Origin: an uncultured Eubacterium sp.
GTDB taxonomy: Bacteria > Bacillota > Clostridia > Oscillospirales > Acutalibacteraceae
Direction: 5' to 3'
NCBI GenBank assembly: GCA_900539325.1
Contig: UQCC01000001.1
Location: forward strand, 248,001 to 312,000
Length of the DNA stretch: 64,000 nucleotides
The position numbers were made by a program, and so were the translations under genes. The notes under the pieces were generated by a model. The model worked only from the letters and a program-made list of their open reading frames with translations. It was not told the origin of the DNA and ran no database searches. Positions 60,721-64,000 of this stretch are shown here, piece by piece (within the stretch, counting starts at the first letter, position 1; the number at the start of each line of letters is the position of its first letter).

Positions 60721-60732
60721 GGAGGTAATGTT

Positions 60733-61992
60733 ATGGGAATGACAATGACTCAAAAGATTTTGGCATCACATGCAGGTCTTGACAGCGTTGTTGCAGGACA
60801 GCTTATTGAGGCAAATCTTGATATGGTTCTCGGCAATGATGTTACTTCTCCTGTTGCTATCAACGAGATGAACAAGTTCGGTAAAAAGTCCGTATTTGAT
60901 AAAACAAGAATTTCTCTTGTTATGGACCACTTTACGCCGAATAAGGATATTCAATCTGCCGAAAACTGTAAACAGGTTCGCCAATTTGCAAAATCATTCG
61001 GCATTACACATTATTTTGATGTCGGAAATATGGGTATTGAACACGCACTTTTGCCGGAGCAAGGCATTGTTACTTGCGGCGACTGCATTATCGGTGCGGA
61101 TTCACACACTTGTACATACGGTGCTCTCGGAGCATTTTCAACAGGCGTCGGCTCAACCGATATGGCTGCCGGTATGGTTACAGGCAAGGCTTGGTTTAAA
61201 GTTCCGTCTGCTATCAAGGTTGTTATCACAGGCAAAAAGCACGGCTATATTTCCGGCAAGGATGTTATTCTTCATCTTATCGGTGAAATCGGTGTTGACG
61301 GTGCTCTTTATAAGTCGCTTGAGTTTACGGGTGACGGCATTAAAGAACTTTCTATGGATGACAGACTTTGCATTTCAAATATGGCAATTGAATGTGGCGC
61401 TAAGAACGGAATTTTCCCTGTTGATGACATAACTCTTGAATATGTTAAGGACAGAAGCGAAAGAGAATATAAGGTTTATGAAGCAGATGCTGATGCTGAG
61501 TATGAAAAAACAATTACTATTGACCTTTCAACTCTCAAATCAACTGTTGCATTTCCTCATCTTCCTGAAAACACAAAAACATTTGATGAGATTGACAGAA
61601 TTGATATTGACCAGGTTGTTATCGGTTCTTGCACAAACGGCAGAATGGAAGATATGCATGTTGCCGCTGAAATTCTCAAGGGTAAAAAGGTTGCCGACGG
61701 AGTTCGTGTAATCGTTATTCCTGCAACTCAAACAATTTACCTTAATTGTGTTAAAGAAGGTATTGTAGAGGCGTTTATCGAAGCAGGTGCTATTGTTTCA
61801 ACTCCTACTTGCGGACCGTGTCTTGGCGGTCATATGGGTATTTTGGCTGCCGGTGAAAGAGCAGTTTCAACTTCAAACAGAAATTTTGTAGGCAGAATGG
61901 GTCACACAAAGTCAGAAATTTATCTTGCTTCTCCTGCAGTTGCTGCCGCATCTGCAATTAAGGGATATATCGCTGACCCTGAAACATTATAA
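60733..61992 (+). CDS. leuC: 3-isopropylmalate dehydratase large subunit
   Basis: 419 residues, the shorter LeuC class. Iron-sulfur cluster cysteines are in VIGSCTNGR (about 299) and TPTCGPCLGG (about 357-366). DSHTCTYGALG and MDHFTPNKDIQ are aconitase-family active-site motifs. It isomerises 2- to 3-isopropylmalate with LeuD, in leucine synthesis. GAGGAGG precedes the ATG. leuA and leuB are not in the window. Confidence 0.96.
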   Translation: MGMTMTQKILASHAGLDSVVAGQLIEANLDMVLGNDVTSPVAINEMNKFGKKSVFDKTRISLVMDHFTPNKDIQSAENCKQVRQFAKSFGITHYFDVGNMGIEHALLPEQGIVTCGDCIIGADSHTCTYGALGAFSTGVGSTDMAAGMVTGKAWFKVPSAIKVVITGKKHGYISGKDVILHLIGEIGVDGALYKSLEFTGDGIKELSMDDRLCISNMAIECGAKNGIFPVDDITLEYVKDRSEREYKVYEADADAEYEKTITIDLSTLKSTVAFPHLPENTKTFDEIDRIDIDQVVIGSCTNGRMEDMHVAAEILKGKKVADGVRVIVIPATQTIYLNCVKEGIVEAFIEAGAIVSTPTCGPCLGGHMGILAAGERAVSTSNRNFVGRMGHTKSEIYLASPAVAAASAIKGYIADPETL

Positions 61993-62007
61993 GGAGGTAC
62001 AGATATT

Positions 62008-62487
62008 ATGAATGCTAAAGGCAGAGTACATAAATTCGGAGATAATGTTGATACCGATGTTATCATCCCTGCGAGATACCTCAATCGTTCTGATGAAGAA
62101 TGGCTTGCTTCTCACTGTATGGAGGATATTGATGCAGATTTTGCAAAAAATGTAAAAGCAGGCGACATTATGGTTGCCGAGGCTAATTTTGGTTGCGGTT
62201 CTTCAAGAGAACACGCACCTATTGCCATCAAGGCTTCAGGTATTTCTTGTGTAATTGCATCAACTTTTGCAAGAATTTTTTACCGTAATGCTATCAATAT
62301 CGGTCTTGCAATCCTTGAATGTGATGAGGCTGCAAAAGATATTAAAGACGGTGACGAAGTCGAGGTCGATTTTGACAGCGGTGTTATCTCAAATATCACA
62401 ACAGGCAAAACTTATCAGGCACAGCCTTTTCCTCCGTTTATTCAAAATATAATTAAAAACGGCGGATTAATGAATTCAATTAAGTAA
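62008..62487 (+). CDS. leuD: 3-isopropylmalate dehydratase small subunit
   Basis: 159 residues, the short LeuD type that pairs with the 420-residue LeuC. FGDNVDTDVIIPARYL is at about 7-22 and the aconitase swivel motif FGCGSSREHAP at about 61-71. It starts 15 bases after leuC with AAGGAGG. Confidence 0.96.
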   Translation: MNAKGRVHKFGDNVDTDVIIPARYLNRSDEEWLASHCMEDIDADFAKNVKAGDIMVAEANFGCGSSREHAPIAIKASGISCVIASTFARIFYRNAINIGLAILECDEAAKDIKDGDEVEVDFDSGVISNITTGKTYQAQPFPPFIQNIIKNGGLMNSIK

Positions 62488-62497
62488 GGACATTTTT

Positions 62498-62908
62498 ATG
62501 AATATTTTTGAAATAACTGATGATTCTGTTAATAAAGCATGGTCGGGTACAGACGGTTATTGCTTTTCAATGAATGATTACACTCTTAAAAATATGAGTG
62601 AACTTGCAGATAACAATATTCCCGATAATGTTTCAAAATCACAAATTATGGTTACTCTCGGATATGTTCCTTATGTGACTGTCAACGATGTTGAGATAAT
62701 GCGTGCTTTTATTGAAACTATTAACAATAAGAAACTTAAAGGTGTTTTTGAAAAGGTAGAAGATAAAGATTATGTTGAAACCTTTTGGAAATACTGCAAT
62801 ATTTATCCTGAAATTCGTGACAGTTACGGCGATTTTGAGCATGACTTTGTTAAAAATAAAATTGTTGCCTGGTGTAAGGAAAACGGCATCAATTACAAAT
62901 TAAAATAG
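62498..62908 (+). CDS. Unknown protein at the end of the ilv-leu operon
   Basis: 136 residues; I do not recognise the family. Acidic, soluble, no signal or membrane segment. It has aromatic-rich helices, including FIETINNKKLKGVFEKVED in the middle and WKYCNIYPEIRDSYGDFEHDFV near the end. Two cysteines (about 22 and 107) plus one near the C-terminus are scattered. It starts 10 bases after leuD with AAGGA and is followed by a terminator, so it is co-transcribed with leucine genes, but nothing links it to that pathway by sequence. Confidence 0.8.
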   Translation: MNIFEITDDSVNKAWSGTDGYCFSMNDYTLKNMSELADNNIPDNVSKSQIMVTLGYVPYVTVNDVEIMRAFIETINNKKLKGVFEKVEDKDYVETFWKYCNIYPEIRDSYGDFEHDFVKNKIVAWCKENGINYKLK

Positions 62909-62918
62909 TTTAATTTTT

Positions 62919-62940
62919 GGGAGTCGATTTATCGGCTCCT
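62919..62940 (+). terminator. Terminator of the ilv-leu operon
   Basis: 10 potential pairs (two G-U) between GGGAGTCGAT and ATCGGCTCCT with a tight loop, then a T-rich run. Confidence 0.8.
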
Positions 62941-62944
62941 TTTT

Positions 62945-62960
62945 ATTACAATATTGTAAT
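62945..62960. promoter_or_regulatory. 16-bp perfect palindrome upstream of the two-component system
   Basis: ATTACAATATTGTAAT is an uninterrupted palindrome just after the terminator. A TATAAT lies at 62973-62978. It could be an operator for autoregulation. Confidence 0.45.
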
Positions 62961-63017
62961 GGAAGTGCAATATATAATATGTTATTATATTTATAACAAA
63001 ATATAATGAGGTGTATT

Positions 63018-63695
63018 ATGGATATATTTTTGTTAGAAGATGATGATGCGATTGCAATGGGTTTGTCTTATTCTCTCGAAAATGAGGGATATTCCGTAAC
63101 CGTTGCAACAAGCGTTTCTCAAGCACTTGAAATAATAAACCAAAAGAATTTTTCAATGTATTTGCTCGATTTAACCTTGCCTGACGGAAGCGGATATTCC
63201 GTTTGCAAAAGAATCAAGGAAATAGGCGATTTTCCTGTTATATTTCTTACGGCATATGATGACGAGGTAAATGTTGTTATGGGTTTTGAACTCGGTGCCG
63301 ATGATTACATCACAAAGCCGTTTAGACTAAAAGAACTTATTGTTAGAATTAAGAGTGTGTTCAGACGATATAACAATGACAGCACTGACGGTAAAATAAA
63401 AGTTAAAGATTTGGTTGTTAATACAAATGAAGCAAAGGTTTACAAAAACGGTAACGAAATCGTTTTGACTGCAATGGAATACAGATTGCTTCTTATTCTG
63501 CTTAATAATAGAGGCTGTGTCCTTTCACGCACACAGCTTTTGGAGAATATATGGGATGTTGCCGGTGATTTTGTTGAGGATAATACTTTGACCGTTTACA
63601 TCAAACGCCTTCGTGATAAAATTGAGGAGAATCCAACAGAACCTGAATATATAAAAACAATCAGGGGTCTTGGATATATTATTGAAAATGAATGA
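63018..63695 (+). CDS. OmpR-family response regulator
   Basis: 225 residues from the ATG after GAGGTG; an in-frame ATG four codons upstream overlaps that ribosome site. Receiver domain: acidic pair in LEDDDA, phospho-acceptor Asp in YLLDLTLPDG at about 51, and the Lys in DDYITKPFR. A winged-helix DNA-binding domain (about 128-223) has LTAMEYRLLLILLNN and VYIKRLRDKIEENPTEPEYIKTIRGLGY. It pairs with the histidine kinase that overlaps its end by 8 bases. Confidence 0.94.
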   Translation: MDIFLLEDDDAIAMGLSYSLENEGYSVTVATSVSQALEIINQKNFSMYLLDLTLPDGSGYSVCKRIKEIGDFPVIFLTAYDDEVNVVMGFELGADDYITKPFRLKELIVRIKSVFRRYNNDSTDGKIKVKDLVVNTNEAKVYKNGNEIVLTAMEYRLLLILLNNRGCVLSRTQLLENIWDVAGDFVEDNTLTVYIKRLRDKIEENPTEPEYIKTIRGLGYIIENE

Positions 63696-64000
63696 TAAAG
63701 AAATAAGAATAGTATTAATTGTGTCGTCGGTTTTGACTGTTGTACTTTCGATTATATGTGCTTTTTTCAGTAAGATTTGTGCTGTCTTGTGCTTTGCACT
63801 TGGTATAATTTTGATAATGATTTTTGCTGCTGTTACAAAACGCAGATACAAAAATCTAAATGAGCTTAACGATTATCTTTCGCTTGTCTGCAAGGGCATA
63901 TATGATATGAATATTGACGACAACACAGAGGGTGAGTTATCAATATTAAAGAATAATTTGTACAAGGTAATCACACTTTTGCAGAGCCAAAATGAGTATT
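63688..64000 (+). CDS. Sensor histidine kinase, N-terminal part (partial)
   Basis: 104 residues before the window ends. Two adjacent hydrophobic helices (about 7-27 and 29-47) with a minimal external loop are followed by a linker with GELSILKNNLYKVITLLQSQ, a segment seen just before the His-containing dimerisation helix in small intramembrane-sensing kinases. The near absence of an external domain suggests sensing at the membrane. The catalytic domain is outside the window. Confidence 0.85.
   Translation, partial: MNDKEIRIVLIVSSVLTVVLSIICAFFSKICAVLCFALGIILIMIFAAVTKRRYKNLNELNDYLSLVCKGIYDMNIDDNTEGELSILKNNLYKVITLLQSQNEY

Noticed and set aside
1..64000. CRISPR array, insertion sequence, integrase or prophage
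   Set aside because: No regularly spaced direct repeats, transposase or integrase frames or att-like repeats beside the tRNA genes were seen.

Overview
The window is a chromosomal stretch from a low-GC, Gram-positive anaerobe, most likely a gut member of the Clostridia (Oscillospirales or Ruminococcaceae-like). The grounds are AT-rich DNA, AGGAGG-type ribosome sites, near-canonical TTGACA/TATAAT promoters mostly with 17-base spacers, a SigH-like sigma factor, RNase J, KtrAB, a PyrK-dependent dihydroorotate dehydrogenase and a C-terminally extended GH3 glucosidase. There is no rRNA gene, so the genus cannot be fixed. I see no prophage, insertion sequence or CRISPR array; almost everything is dense core metabolism.

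Layout. 1-4.6 kb: tail of a GH3 beta-glucosidase, tRNA-Ser(GGA), a small membrane protein, and a leftward sialidase-ktrB-ktrA run. 4.7-11.7 kb: uvrB-uvrA, then upp with a uracil permease. 11.8-15.7 kb: trmO-ylmH (leftward), an anchored extracytoplasmic protein, an EamA exporter and rnhA. 15.8-22.7 kb: rnj-rplI-dnaB-tilS-ftsH. 22.8-25.4 kb: a GNAT acetyltransferase and a leftward sugar kinase plus NYN-LOTUS protein. 25.5-35.5 kb: a complete UMP pathway operon, pyrC-carA-carB-pyrK-pyrD-pyrF-pyrE-pyrB-pyrI, followed by tRNA-Asp and tRNA-Thr. 35.8-40.8 kb: a leftward nucleoside salvage trio (MTA/SAH deaminase, MtnA, purine nucleoside phosphorylase) and a divergent BMP-family lipoprotein. 40.9-51.1 kb: a leftward arginine operon, argC-argJ-argB-argD-argF-carA-carB::dapF. 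51.2-52.3 kb: a DUF6512-like membrane protein and divergent tRNA-Ser(UGA) and tRNA-Ser(GCU). 52.4-56.2 kb: a three-gene ABC export-type system. 56.2-58.4 kb: ychF, a sigma factor and a zinc-ribbon protein (leftward). 58.5-62.9 kb: ilvB-ilvN-leuC-leuD plus one unknown gene. 63.0-64.0 kb: a two-component system cut by the window end.

How it works together. Carbamoyl phosphate is made by two separate CarAB enzymes, one in the pyrimidine operon and one in the arginine operon, so each pathway can control its own supply. Uracil salvage (upp, permease) and de novo UMP synthesis are both present. The deaminase-PNP-MtnA trio reads as a route from 5'-methylthioadenosine (or 5'-deoxyadenosine) through the inosine analogue to the ribulose-1-phosphate analogue.

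Most unusual items: (1) the arginine-operon CarB is fused in frame to a DapF-like epimerase in which the first catalytic cysteine position is alanine; (2) the BMP-family lipoprotein carries about 220 residues of InlB-like repeats inside its binding fold; (3) a MacB-like ABC transporter has a membrane-anchored protein of tandem beta repeats between its ATPase and permease genes; (4) the NYN ribonuclease-like protein with two LOTUS domains is paired with a PfkB kinase; (5) two divergent promoters share a single palindromic -35 hexamer, and the tRNA-Asp promoter has its -10 inside a perfect inverted repeat.
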